Shown here in pieces: positions 29,666-35,173 of a stretch of 35,173 bases of DNA; positions within the stretch are counted from its first letter, which is position 1, and the number at the start of each line of letters is the position of its first letter. The notes under the pieces are model-generated. The model made no database searches and had not been told where the DNA came from. It saw nothing but the letters and a program-made list of their open reading frames with translations. The stretch spans positions 1-35,173 of the IMG/VR virus record IMGVR_UViG_3300023174_000393. One strand, written 5' to 3'. Made by a program: the position numbers and the translations under genes. The DNA is from a virus.

Positions 29666-30046
29666 ATGATACAAAACGAGTTTTTTAAACGATTAAGCGA
29701 AAATCACCCATTCATAACCATTTGTTCCTACGCAAATCAGGATTATGTAGGAATTGTCCAAAACAGGGACGATATAGTCACCACTATATATGATTATGGA
29801 TCTATCATAGATAACGAAATCAAAGAAAGATTCTTAGAGTTAGGAGATGTTTGGTGGTGGGAATCTAATAGACTTATCCCTATTAATCTATTCTTAAAAG
29901 ACGAATGGAGTATCTTTAAACCCTATATTAGGACATTCAACAACAAAAGTCTTACTATACTACATGGTCCTGTATGTAGTATCATTGAATTAAACAAACG
30001 TAGAAGCAAACGCCGTAGTATTACACTAGTAAAACGCTTACCCTAA
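29666..30046 (+). CDS. Conserved T4-like phage protein, unknown function
   Basis: 126 aa: MIQNEFFKRLSENHPFITICSYANQDYVGIVQNRDD, then DIVTTIYDYGSIIDNEIKERFLELGDVWWWESNRLIPINLFL and a basic C-terminus (ELNKRRSKRRSITLVKRL). The barrel-like strand order 'G-I-V-Q-N ... GD-x-WWWESNR-x-IPI' and the basic tail are familiar from an unnamed protein family of T4-like cyanophages and suggest RNA or DNA binding. It is an isolated plus-strand gene with a late promoter, and its end overlaps the Pol III-like gene tail-to-tail by 9 nt. Confidence 0.6.
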   Translation: MIQNEFFKRLSENHPFITICSYANQDYVGIVQNRDDIVTTIYDYGSIIDNEIKERFLELGDVWWWESNRLIPINLFLKDEWSIFKPYIRTFNNKSLTILHGPVCSIIELNKRRSKRRSITLVKRLP

Positions 30047-30601
30047 TAGGTTCATATGCACAGCAACAAGCCATGAATAACTTATGGCATGCGACTGCTT
30101 GAATGTGTATCCGTCAGTACCCTTATCCCATACAGTTTTAGCAATCTCACTCCATCGTTTACCTATTAAATGTTTTTTACCGGGACGGATAACAGCTAAA
30201 AACATAGCTAATCTAGGGATACTATCTACTGGTTCTGGCATCTTTTGTAGATTGTAGTATTGATTGTTTAAGTGAATCAATTTCTCTACAAATACAGGAT
30301 CTTTAAGCTTACTCCAATCAGGTTCATGCATCAACTCTAATAGATGTTGTTCATCACGAACCTGATTATAAACATGAACATTCAACAAATCTAGCTTGAA
30401 ATAGCCACGTTTATCCGCAATAGTATAATCAATACTAGACATATTATTGACCGGATCATATGGTACATCTGTAATATAAACACCTGTTGCATGTTTACGC
30501 ATTGGTTTTACATTACGCATTGCCGCCGGAGTATGCTTAATAAGCTGTAATAACTTATCTCTATCACCAAAGTCAATATCAATATCGCTATCAATTTTCA
30601 T
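30038..30601 (-). CDS. Miniature DNA polymerase III alpha-like protein
   Basis: 187 aa that reads like a condensed C-family polymerase palm. SDIDIDF (5-11) matches the PDFDVDF motif of DnaE (catalytic D401/D403); KHATGVYI (36-43) matches KHAGGVVI; GYFKLDLLNV (66-75) matches GLVKFDFLGL with D71 at the third catalytic Asp; LAVIRPG (135-141) matches ALFRPG; FKQSHAISYSWL (167-178) matches FNKSHSAAYALV. All appear in the DnaE order, but the intervening finger, PHP and C-terminal domains are absent (DnaE is about 1160 aa). It ends a string of overlapping genes and overlaps the cytidylyltransferase by 4 nt. Activity is unknown; relatives exist in T4-like cyanophages, by memory. Confidence 0.7.
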   Translation of the reverse strand: MKIDSDIDIDFGDRDKLLQLIKHTPAAMRNVKPMRKHATGVYITDVPYDPVNNMSSIDYTIADKRGYFKLDLLNVHVYNQVRDEQHLLELMHEPDWSKLKDPVFVEKLIHLNNQYYNLQKMPEPVDSIPRLAMFLAVIRPGKKHLIGKRWSEIAKTVWDKGTDGYTFKQSHAISYSWLVAVHMNLLG

Positions 30602-31068
30602 TTCTTAATCAATTCTGTAGAGTGTTGTGGAATATCAACTGCATTATCTTTTGTATTTTCTAACATAGCAACTCTAGCACGTAGGTCACTGGAACTATAG
30701 TTATGCTGTCTCTTATGATAATACAATTCAATACCATTGTCAATACAATATTGTTTTCCGGTAAAATCTCTATTCAGGTATTCTTCACTTAAAAAACGTA
30801 TATGTATGGTCTGGGTCATTAGTAATTGAAGCAAGTCATATTCTGTTGAGTACACCAATATTTCATCCACATACTTACACGCCTGCAATTGAACATAACG
30901 TTCATATACACTTTGACATGGTTTGTTTTTAATGCCCGGTCTGTCAATAGTAGGATCAACTTGTAATGCTACTATGAGATAGTCACATAACTCTTTTTCC
31001 ATTTTTAACATTGTTACATGTCCGGCATGTAATAAATCAAAACTACTACAATTAAATCCTACTTTCAT
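30598..31068 (-). CDS. Cytidylyltransferase-like nucleotidyltransferase (TagD/RfaE type)
   Basis: 156 aa. The N-terminus MKVGFNCSSFDLLHAGHVTMLKMEKE holds the HxGH nucleotide-binding motif (H14-A-G-H17) in the usual [GT]xFDLLHxGH setting, followed by CDYLIVALQVDP and a VYERYVQLQACKYVDEILVYS segment typical of glycerol-3-phosphate cytidylyltransferases and ADP-heptose synthases. The family C-terminal TxGIS-type motif is replaced by NYSSSDLRARV. It transfers CMP or AMP to a sugar or polyol phosphate. It lies between the RmlC-like gene and the mini-polymerase with 4-nt overlaps on both sides. A link to surface-sugar chemistry is inferred from the RmlC-like neighbour. Confidence 0.82.
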   Translation of the reverse strand: MKVGFNCSSFDLLHAGHVTMLKMEKELCDYLIVALQVDPTIDRPGIKNKPCQSVYERYVQLQACKYVDEILVYSTEYDLLQLLMTQTIHIRFLSEEYLNRDFTGKQYCIDNGIELYYHKRQHNYSSSDLRARVAMLENTKDNAVDIPQHSTELIKK

Positions 31069-31526
31069 TTATCTTTCTCCGAAAGTATAGGATTTATGTT
31101 TGTGGGCCATTCAATTGAATATTGATTCCATTTAAATTTTTCTTCAATGCTTTTATCATATGGCATATCTACTATATATTGTACTATTGTTTTTTCAGTT
31201 AGAGCCATATAACCATGTGCATAATGTGGGGGGACAAGTAAACCATTAGTTTCATCTAATTCAATAGCAAACCATTTTCCAGACTCTGGCTCTAATGCTA
31301 CATCAAATATTTTACCTACTACAGGCATAACCAGTTTATATTGATTTTGTCTGTGCATACCACGAACAACATATTGTGTTGATGTTGCTGTGTTTAATTG
31401 ACGAAATGTCCCACGCATTTGATCGTCTGGTATTTTCCATGTTTCACAGAAATCACCACGATTGTCTTTAAATTTAGTGTGTTCAATGAACTTTAAACCA
31501 GGTAACATTTCGCCGTATATTTTCAT
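31065..31526 (-). CDS. rfbC: dTDP-4-dehydrorhamnose 3,5-epimerase-like protein (RmlC/RfbC family)
   Basis: 153 aa, slightly shorter than typical RmlC (about 180 aa). The cupin hallmarks are present in order: DNRGDF (21-26), QLNTATSTQYVVRGMHRQ (43-60) with the catalytic-type His58, GKIFDVALE (71-79), and VPPHYAHGYMAL (98-109), then a KFKWNQYSIEWP end. The family WNDP-type acidic residue at the C-terminus appears as Q135, so the exact reaction may differ from rhamnose synthesis. In bacteria RmlC acts in dTDP-L-rhamnose formation for surface polysaccharides. It overlaps the exonuclease and cytidylyltransferase genes by 4 nt (ATGA) each. Confidence 0.85.
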   Translation of the reverse strand: MKIYGEMLPGLKFIEHTKFKDNRGDFCETWKIPDDQMRGTFRQLNTATSTQYVVRGMHRQNQYKLVMPVVGKIFDVALEPESGKWFAIELDETNGLLVPPHYAHGYMALTEKTIVQYIVDMPYDKSIEEKFKWNQYSIEWPTNINPILSEKDK

Positions 31527-32083
31527 TTAGGTGCTACCAATTCTGCTTTAATTAATTTCATATATGCTTTCTGTACAACAATAGCTTGTCGTTCTGCATC
31601 TTCTACTGCTTTGTGGCTTGTGGTGTGACCACCATCTTTAAGTTTCACACCCGTAATATCGTAAATAGTTCTAGTATCTCTAATAGTCCAGAAAGGCCAG
31701 GGAATAGGATTAGGTTTGTTGCTTGTTTGTCTAAATGCATTTTCCATTACAACTACGTCAAAGCTCGCACCATTGCTCCAAACAGCATCACGATTCCAAC
31801 AAAACTTATAAAGTATCTCCATACATTCTTTGAATGGAATACGTCCATTGTCACCCATTGCTTCTTCAAGTGCTTCAGGACTTTGCTCACTCCACCAACG
31901 TAAGGTATCTTCATTAATACTTCTATTGTAAATTTCTGTTTGATCCTCAACTGTAGGACGTAGTTCTAATCGTTCTACGACCCCTTGTCCTTTAGGATCA
32001 AATCTTACTGCACCAATGGTTAGTATAACACAATCAGGTGTTGTATCTAAACTCTCAATATCTATCATAATGTGATTTGCCAT
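31523..32083 (-). CDS. dexA: 3'-5' exonuclease, DexA/DnaQ-like (DEDD family)
   Basis: 186 aa. Exo I motif IDIES at 7-11 (D8, E10); Exo II region VWSNGASFDVVVMENAF with its Asp; PFWTIRDTRTIYDIT; Exo III HTTSHKAVEDAERQA with His and Asp. The NEDTLRWWSEQSPEA stretch and the WTIRDTRTI motif match T4 DexA-type and Rv2179c-like exonucleases. T4 DexA is 227 aa. The activity removes 3' nucleotides from single-stranded DNA or RNA. It starts 1 nt after the preceding small gene and overlaps the RmlC-like gene by 4 nt. Its presence near a polymerase-III-like protein is interesting, but proofreading is only a guess. Confidence 0.87.
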   Translation of the reverse strand: MANHIMIDIESLDTTPDCVILTIGAVRFDPKGQGVVERLELRPTVEDQTEIYNRSINEDTLRWWSEQSPEALEEAMGDNGRIPFKECMEILYKFCWNRDAVWSNGASFDVVVMENAFRQTSNKPNPIPWPFWTIRDTRTIYDITGVKLKDGGHTTSHKAVEDAERQAIVVQKAYMKLIKAELVAPK

Positions 32084-32084
32084 A

Positions 32085-32435
32085 TTATGCCTGTAATGTT
32101 TTCCAAATATATTTTTTCTCTAAGTAATCCTGAAACTTTAGTGCTTCATCTTCATTATTAAATACTACACCTTTAATCTCATACATATCTTCTAGGTATC
32201 TAGCGTAGTCTCCATTAATATCCCGTGCCCATGTGTTTAAGTTAATCCACATAATATCAACTTCATCACTCATACGTAATATACCTATACCAACTTCATC
32301 ACTACCAATATCACCAAATAACACATCTAATAGTCTTTTCTTTGTATCAAAACGTCTAATATTCTCCCACTTAGGCCATGATACTATAAATTTACCATCT
32401 TGTAAAGATTTTATGGGAAAGGGTGTATTGTTCAT
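32085..32435 (-). CDS. Small unknown, possible diverged member of the array family
   Basis: 116 aa: a strand-rich N-terminus (GKFIVSWPKWENIRRF), VDIMWINLNTWARDINGD in the middle and a VVFNNEDEALKFQDYLEKK end. The NTW-x-R-D-x-N-G segment and the V-x-F-x-N-x-E-D-A-x-x-F helix entry resemble the small array proteins encoded upstream, but the LRW ending is replaced by a longer helix. It overlaps the preceding small gene by 4 nt (CAATGA). No function recognised. Confidence 0.55.
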   Translation of the reverse strand: MNNTPFPIKSLQDGKFIVSWPKWENIRRFDTKKRLLDVLFGDIGSDEVGIGILRMSDEVDIMWINLNTWARDINGDYARYLEDMYEIKGVVFNNEDEALKFQDYLEKKYIWKTLQA

Positions 32436-32698
32436 TGGAATTTTAATAAAAATAATAGGTACTTCTTCTCGTCAATAATCTCATAACCATCAGTTATGTT
32501 ACCATTAACTATGTTCATCTTTATACCATATTGTCCTACAAGGTAATCTTCAAAATCATATGCGTCAAACTCTTTATTTTGTGCCATATATTCTTTACGC
32601 ACTAGTTTTAATGCTGCCCAATAATCCCATCGTTTTTTACGTTGTTCCATTAATGGATCATCGTCATCATAATCTTGTATTTTGGGAATTGATGCCAT
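32432..32698 (-). CDS. Small array protein (ends LLFLLKFQ)
   Basis: 88 aa from the ATG at 32698, which lies in TTGATG with the stop of the upstream gene; AGGTGG, the upstream gene's R-W codons, is 5 nt away as ribosome site. MASIPKIQDYDDDDPLMEQRKKRWDYWAALKLVRKEYMAQ is more helical and charged than in its neighbours, but the closing DEKKYLLFLLKFQ has the family spacing of K-x-x-x-x-F-x-L-K-aromatic. It is the most diverged clear member. Function unknown. Confidence 0.6.
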   Translation of the reverse strand: MASIPKIQDYDDDDPLMEQRKKRWDYWAALKLVRKEYMAQNKEFDAYDFEDYLVGQYGIKMNIVNGNITDGYEIIDEKKYLLFLLKFQ

Positions 32699-32925
32699 CA
32701 ACTCCACCTCAATATGAATAATAGTCTATCATGATCGTTCTTAAAAAGATACGTACTACGAGTTTCCATACCTTCAACTATGCCTGCCATAGGGTCCATA
32801 CCCAATTTATACCAAGACTCATTCCATAGACCAATATTATCATTACACCATTGATCTACTTCAGGCCATTCATGTGTAGTATATGCAGGTAATTTTAATT
32901 CTTCATTGAATACAGGATAAGTCAT
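32698..32925 (-). CDS. Small array protein (ends LLFILRWS)
   Basis: 75 aa from the ATG at 32925, whose ATGA includes the stop of the upstream gene; TTGAGGTGG just before provides the ribosome site. MTYPVFNEELKLPAYTTHEWPEVDQWCNDNIGLWNESWYK has the family central W-[CL]-x-[DE]-N-[IV]-G motif, followed by TRSTYLFKNDHDRLLFILRWS at the end. An aromatic, acidic, soluble protein with no signal or membrane segment. Confidence 0.7.
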   Translation of the reverse strand: MTYPVFNEELKLPAYTTHEWPEVDQWCNDNIGLWNESWYKLGMDPMAGIVEGMETRSTYLFKNDHDRLLFILRWS

Positions 32926-33164
32926 GACCACCTCAACGTAAACATGATGTAATCTTTTTCATATCTAAATTTAAAATTAACAGTATTTGTATCGCTTACA
33001 TACCATCTGCAATGTCGTTCACATTTACCTACGTTAGTATATAACCAATCAATTATTTCAAGATATTGGTCAATATGTTTTGCTTGTACAGCACGTTCAT
33101 GCCAGCCGGGTTTAGTGTGTTGCCAACCATTTGCTTCATCATAATGGTCGAACCTTATTGCCAT
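32922..33164 (-). CDS. Small array protein (ends IMFTLRWS)
   Basis: 80 aa from the ATG at 33164 (MAIRFDHYDEANGWQH). The central motif is YLEIIDWLYTNVGKCERHCRWYV and the end is FKFRYEKDYIMFTLRWS. The ATG lies inside the A-TGG of the upstream gene's penultimate Trp codon, giving a 10-nt overlap. Its own L-R-W codons, TTG-AGG-TGG, form the ribosome site for the next gene. Confidence 0.7.
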   Translation of the reverse strand: MAIRFDHYDEANGWQHTKPGWHERAVQAKHIDQYLEIIDWLYTNVGKCERHCRWYVSDTNTVNFKFRYEKDYIMFTLRWS

Positions 33165-33412
33165 CTTAATATGAACCACTCAGCATCTTGTTTCTTTTTA
33201 AAGATATATCTTGTGCTTAAGTTTTTCCATTTACCTGTGCAGTTTTGTTCAAGCCAAGTATTGATATCTATTGCTTCTTCATTATTATAAAATCGTTTTA
33301 ACTTAACATTTGTCCAGCCTGTTTCAACCAAACAATCAGCCACAATATGCCAGTCCATTTCATCAGATATCTTTTTGCTAAAATCATCTAATATATCTTC
33401 TCTTAATCCCAT
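33155..33412 (-). CDS. Small array protein (ends AEWFILRWQ)
   Basis: 85 aa: MGLREDILDDFSKKISDEMDWHIVADCLVETGW, a longer helical N-terminus than in other members, then DINTWLEQNCTGKWKNLSTRY and IFKKKQDAEWFILRWQ at the end. The start ATG is made from the VW codons (GTA-TGG) of the upstream gene, a 10-nt overlap. The closing K-[KQ]-D-A-x-W-F-x-L-R-W is the clearest form of the family signature. Confidence 0.7.
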   Translation of the reverse strand: MGLREDILDDFSKKISDEMDWHIVADCLVETGWTNVKLKRFYNNEEAIDINTWLEQNCTGKWKNLSTRYIFKKKQDAEWFILRWQ

Positions 33413-33633
33413 ACTAAACTAAACCATGTTGCTTTCTCTGGATCATCAAACTCTACCACACAATAAGGTCTACCCATTTGACCTCTTGGTGCTACTTCGT
33501 GACCTATAGTTAAATGCCAGCCTTCCCCGTGCCAAAAAATAATAGGCTTATAATGTAGCATAATTCCCACATTGTCTTGTAGCCATTGTAACACAGGTGC
33601 GTATGGCTGATATACTTTTATGGTCAAGCCCAT
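33403..33633 (-). CDS. Small array protein (ends ATWFSLVWD)
   Basis: 76 aa from the ATG at 33633 (MGLTIKVYQPYAPVLQWLQDNVGIM). It carries the central LQWLQDNVG motif, a GEGWHLTIGHE strand and the end VVEFDDPEKATWFSLVWD. The ATG arises from the K-W codons (AAA-TGG) of the upstream gene, a 10-nt overlap. The Arg/Lys before Trp is Val in this copy, and its own G-TA-TGG again supplies the next start. Confidence 0.7.
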   Translation of the reverse strand: MGLTIKVYQPYAPVLQWLQDNVGIMLHYKPIIFWHGEGWHLTIGHEVAPRGQMGRPYCVVEFDDPEKATWFSLVWD

Positions 33634-33842
33634 TTTAACTGAAACCACACTGCATCTTTACTATTAGCGAAATAAATACGCCTCTTATTATAATCACCAT
33701 CTACTGCATGAAAATCCTCAGCATCATAACAGGCAGGGTCAATGTTATCTACTAACCATTGACGCATCTTGTAATGATGTTCAGTAGTTATTTTTGTATA
33801 AACTACTGGTATATTACAATAATCTATTTTACTCATTGCCAT
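33624..33842 (-). CDS. Small array protein (ends AVWFQLKWA)
   Basis: 72 aa from the ATG at 33842; an ATG five codons upstream (33857) is also possible. MAMSKIDYCNIPVVYTKITTEHHYKMRQWLVDNIDP shows the central QWLVDNI motif and the end is RRIYFANSKDAVWFQLKWA. The chosen ATG overlaps the K-W codons of the upstream gene (10 nt), the same geometry as at two neighbouring junctions. Confidence 0.68.
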   Translation of the reverse strand: MAMSKIDYCNIPVVYTKITTEHHYKMRQWLVDNIDPACYDAEDFHAVDGDYNKRRIYFANSKDAVWFQLKWA

Positions 33843-34078
33843 TTTAGTAAAAACCATTCTAAATCTTTTTTATCACGGAACCAAAACTTACTATTGTTCA
33901 TATACCATCTGCCATGTGGTTCCCATACACCATTTGCAGGTGTGCAACCAAATGTGTTGATACACCATTTTTCTATATCGTGCCAATCTTGATGATACCA
34001 AAAAGGCTCATATGCTTTTATGTCAGGATCAACAGTATAGTATGTTTCTCCAAATATTTTCCCGTCACTTAACTTCAT
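33833..34078 (-). CDS. Small array protein (ends LEWFLLKWQ)
   Basis: 81 aa from the ATG at 34078 (MKLSDGKIFGETYYTVD). Central DWHDIEKWCINTFGC, then NGVWEPHGRWYM and the end FWFRDKKDLEWFLLKWQ. The ATG is the ATGA that contains the stop of the upstream gene, preceded by TTGAGGTGG. The DIEKWC motif is closest to AEWC and DQWC of two other copies. Confidence 0.7.
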   Translation of the reverse strand: MKLSDGKIFGETYYTVDPDIKAYEPFWYHQDWHDIEKWCINTFGCTPANGVWEPHGRWYMNNSKFWFRDKKDLEWFLLKWQ

Positions 34079-34506
34079 GACCACCTCAACATAAAATGAA
34101 TATAATCTTTCTCATTGGTAAATGCTAAAAACCAGTAATCACTTCCACCTATTTCATTTACTTCCCACTCATCGTCCCTAGTTTTAATAACACGCTCAAA
34201 ATCATAACGATGTTTATGTTTTAGATTTTCACTACACCATTCTGCTATTTCATGGTACCCGTATTTGTGTCCACCGGGGCCATAGTCGTACAATGGCTGA
34301 TAAGCATAATGTTTGTGTTCTGTTATAGGATAGATATACTTGTATCCAGGATAACAATCAACTATTCTTGTAGCACGACCATTGTAACCTGTGTCATACT
34401 TACGACGGTACATATGCCAGGTTACGCACCCACTCTTTTTGAGTTTTCGTTCTGCCCGATATTTTCTAATACGGGCTTTTAGCCTATGTATAAATCTGTA
34501 TAACAT
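34075..34506 (-). CDS. Array protein with basic N-terminal extension (ends IHFMLRWS)
   Basis: 143 aa, the longest member. A basic N-terminal helix (MLYRFIHRLKARIRKYRAERKLKKSG) precedes a Tyr-rich region, then the family unit: YDYGPGGHKYGYHEIAEWCSENLKHK, DYWFLAFTNEKDYIHFMLRWS. The extension could bind nucleic acid or membrane phosphates. A TTTACA/TATAAT element (34512-34540) sits immediately upstream, so this gene may have its own promoter with no leader. Its L-R-W codons TTG-AGG-TGG serve as ribosome site for the next gene. Confidence 0.65.
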   Translation of the reverse strand: MLYRFIHRLKARIRKYRAERKLKKSGCVTWHMYRRKYDTGYNGRATRIVDCYPGYKYIYPITEHKHYAYQPLYDYGPGGHKYGYHEIAEWCSENLKHKHRYDFERVIKTRDDEWEVNEIGGSDYWFLAFTNEKDYIHFMLRWS

Positions 34507-34511
34507 AGTAT

Positions 34512-34540
34512 ATTATACATCAACTGTATTTTATTGTAAA
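34512..34540 (-). promoter_or_regulatory. Possible internal sigma70-type promoter in the array
   Basis: TTTACA (34535-34540), 17-bp spacer, TATAAT (34512-34517) on the minus strand, overlapping the end of the 71-aa gene. The -10 ends 5 nt before the ATG at 34506. The AT-rich context makes a chance match possible. Confidence 0.45.
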
Positions 34541-34735
34541 GAAACTGGCGTTACTATCGTTGTAAAAGATAAACATGGTATATCTTTGACTAGGAGGTTC
34601 ATGACCAAAACTATCCCATTCCGATTTATAATGGGCAAAGTCAAAGTCTTTACCTATAACCCAGCCCATTTGTTTTAGTTCATATACTATTTCTAATGTT
34701 CTGGTTACATTAATGTATATTTTTACCTGTAACAC
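34520..34735 (-). CDS. Small array protein, GTG start (ends SFFTIKYS)
   Basis: 71 aa. No in-frame ATG exists near the start, and GTG at 34735 has GGGG 6 nt upstream (formed by the last codons of the upstream gene), so a GTG start is likely. VKIYINVTRTLEIVYELKQMGWVIGKDFDF looks like a short alpha/beta unit; the end RYTMFIFYNDSNASFFTIKYS keeps the family F-x-x-x-x-x-A-x-F-F-x-[IL]-K-aromatic spacing, with Tyr in place of the final Trp. Diverged member. Confidence 0.6.
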   Translation of the reverse strand: MLQVKIYINVTRTLEIVYELKQMGWVIGKDFDFAHYKSEWDSFGHEPPSQRYTMFIFYNDSNASFFTIKYS

Positions 34736-34736
34736 T

Positions 34737-34934
34737 TCAGCCCCGTGTTAGTTCAAAAAGTATAGCATCACGTTCATCCTTGAAATAGAAATCCAGATAT
34801 TCTTCAGTAGCGTGTGTCTCGTATCTATCACCGGGTAATCCAAAATGTTCTACTGCCCAAACACAAGTTCTATTCCACTGATGAATATCATGGTTTACTT
34901 GCCATGGTATACGAACTCTAGTACCCGCCCGCAT
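34737..34934 (-). CDS. Small array protein (ends AILFELTRG)
   Basis: 65 aa: MRAGTRVRIPWQVNHDIHQWNRTCVWAVEHFGLPGD, with a central CVWAVEHFG corresponding to W-L-x-x-N-x-G, and a YLDFYFKDERDAILFELTRG end that keeps F-K-D-E-R-D-A-x-x-F-x-L but has lost the final R-W. The ATG overlaps the end of the partial gene upstream by 17 nt. It is the first member visible in transcription order; more may lie outside the window. Confidence 0.62.
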   Translation of the reverse strand: MRAGTRVRIPWQVNHDIHQWNRTCVWAVEHFGLPGDRYETHATEEYLDFYFKDERDAILFELTRG

Positions 34935-35173
34935 TTAATAATTCCGTAACTTGTTTAACATTATTAGGATCACGTTTAAACTTAATAGCCCATTGTTCTG
35001 GATTAATATAATCCATAATCATCTTCTGCTGGTCATCACGTAATGTGCTTAAAAACTGTACACCACTATCACTTTGATATAACATCCATGGACTAATTCG
35101 TCCTCTGGCTATCTCATAACAGATATTGTTTGGATTACCATAACGTAAATAATCCCTGCTCTGTATCTTCTCA
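34918..35173 (-). CDS. C-terminal part of an unknown phage protein (5' end outside window)
   Basis: About 84 codons are visible, ending KFKRDPNNVKQVTELLNAGGY. The segment RDYLRYGNPNNICYEIARGRISPWMLYQS and DDQQKMIMDYINPEQWAIKF look like a helical domain. The R-I-S-P-W-[MV]-L-Y-Q-S motif reminds me of unnamed T4-like phage proteins, but I cannot name it. It lacks the F..D..WF.LRW ending, so it is not an array member. It is read in the same direction and overlaps the first array gene by 17 nt, which extends the string of overlapping genes beyond the window. Confidence 0.65.
   Translation of the reverse strand, partial: EKIQSRDYLRYGNPNNICYEIARGRISPWMLYQSDSGVQFLSTLRDDQQKMIMDYINPEQWAIKFKRDPNNVKQVTELLNAGGY

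Noticed and set aside
30038-31068. Mini-polymerase as a broken remnant of a full DnaE gene
   Set aside because: The frame is intact, ends cleanly, has coupled start signals, keeps all palm motifs, and no other DnaE pieces are present in the neighbouring frames, so a compact functional protein is more likely than decay.
32922-32931. GTG starts two to five codons upstream of several array genes
   Set aside because: They arise because the upstream Trp/Val codons contain GTGG. The ATGs chosen instead have ribosome-site or stop-coupled geometry that recurs at all junctions.

Overview
The window is a 35 kb piece of a contractile-tailed (T4-like) bacteriophage genome. It is visibly AT-rich and densely packed, with no tRNA, rRNA or host housekeeping genes and no gene-free stretch above about 180 bases. 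The hallmark genes recognised by eye are small terminase gp16 (cut by the left edge), head-completion nuclease gp4, tail tube gp19, a giant tail sheath gp18, a neck protein, a gp15-like tail-completion protein, the DnaB-family helicase gp41 and the primase gp61. The style (many small conserved unknowns, marine-type fibre and propeller proteins, MazG, IscA, Nudix, a RecB-like nuclease, a DUF6267-type protein) resembles T4-like myoviruses of marine or freshwater bacteria (cyanophage and pelagiphage relatives). The host cannot be read from this window.

Layout. 1-11.3 kb (minus strand): late structural block read right to left as two six-repeat propeller-like proteins, neck protein, an HNH homing endonuclease, dNMP kinase, sheath, tube, a second tube-fold protein, gp4 and gp16, with one plus-strand zinc/HNH-like gene. 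11.4-14.0 kb: MazG and a small partner behind a near-consensus sigma70-type promoter, a GIY-YIG homing endonuclease, and a conserved 397-aa unknown behind a second consensus promoter. 14.1-17.6 kb (plus strand): two tail/neck proteins and a Nudix hydrolase. 17.6-21.3 kb: holin/XhlA-like protein, fibre and decoration-type proteins. 21.3-28.8 kb: RecB-like nuclease, IscA, conserved unknowns, a ligase-fold candidate, helicase and primase. 28.8-30.0 kb: a baseplate/fibre-like protein and a plus-strand unknown. 30.0-35.2 kb: one long minus-strand string of overlapping genes.

Regulation is unusually readable. Late genes are preceded by a T4-late-type box, mostly GATAAATA(C/T), typically 10-30 nt before the start codon. 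Genes for nucleotide and DNA metabolism and the 397-aa unknown have sigma70-type promoters with 17-bp spacers. Several late leaders form short hairpins with the Shine-Dalgarno in the loop, and several promoters sit so close to the ATG that the transcript should be leaderless.

The most novel part is 32.4-34.9 kb: a head-to-tail array of about nine tiny, mutually diverged genes whose products mostly end in the same aromatic signature (F..KD..WF.L[RK]W-x-stop). At most junctions the codons for this motif also supply the ribosome-binding site or start codon of the next gene. The array leads into a DexA-type exonuclease, an RmlC-like epimerase, a TagD-like cytidylyltransferase and a 187-aa protein that looks like a shrunken DNA polymerase III alpha palm with its catalytic aspartates kept.
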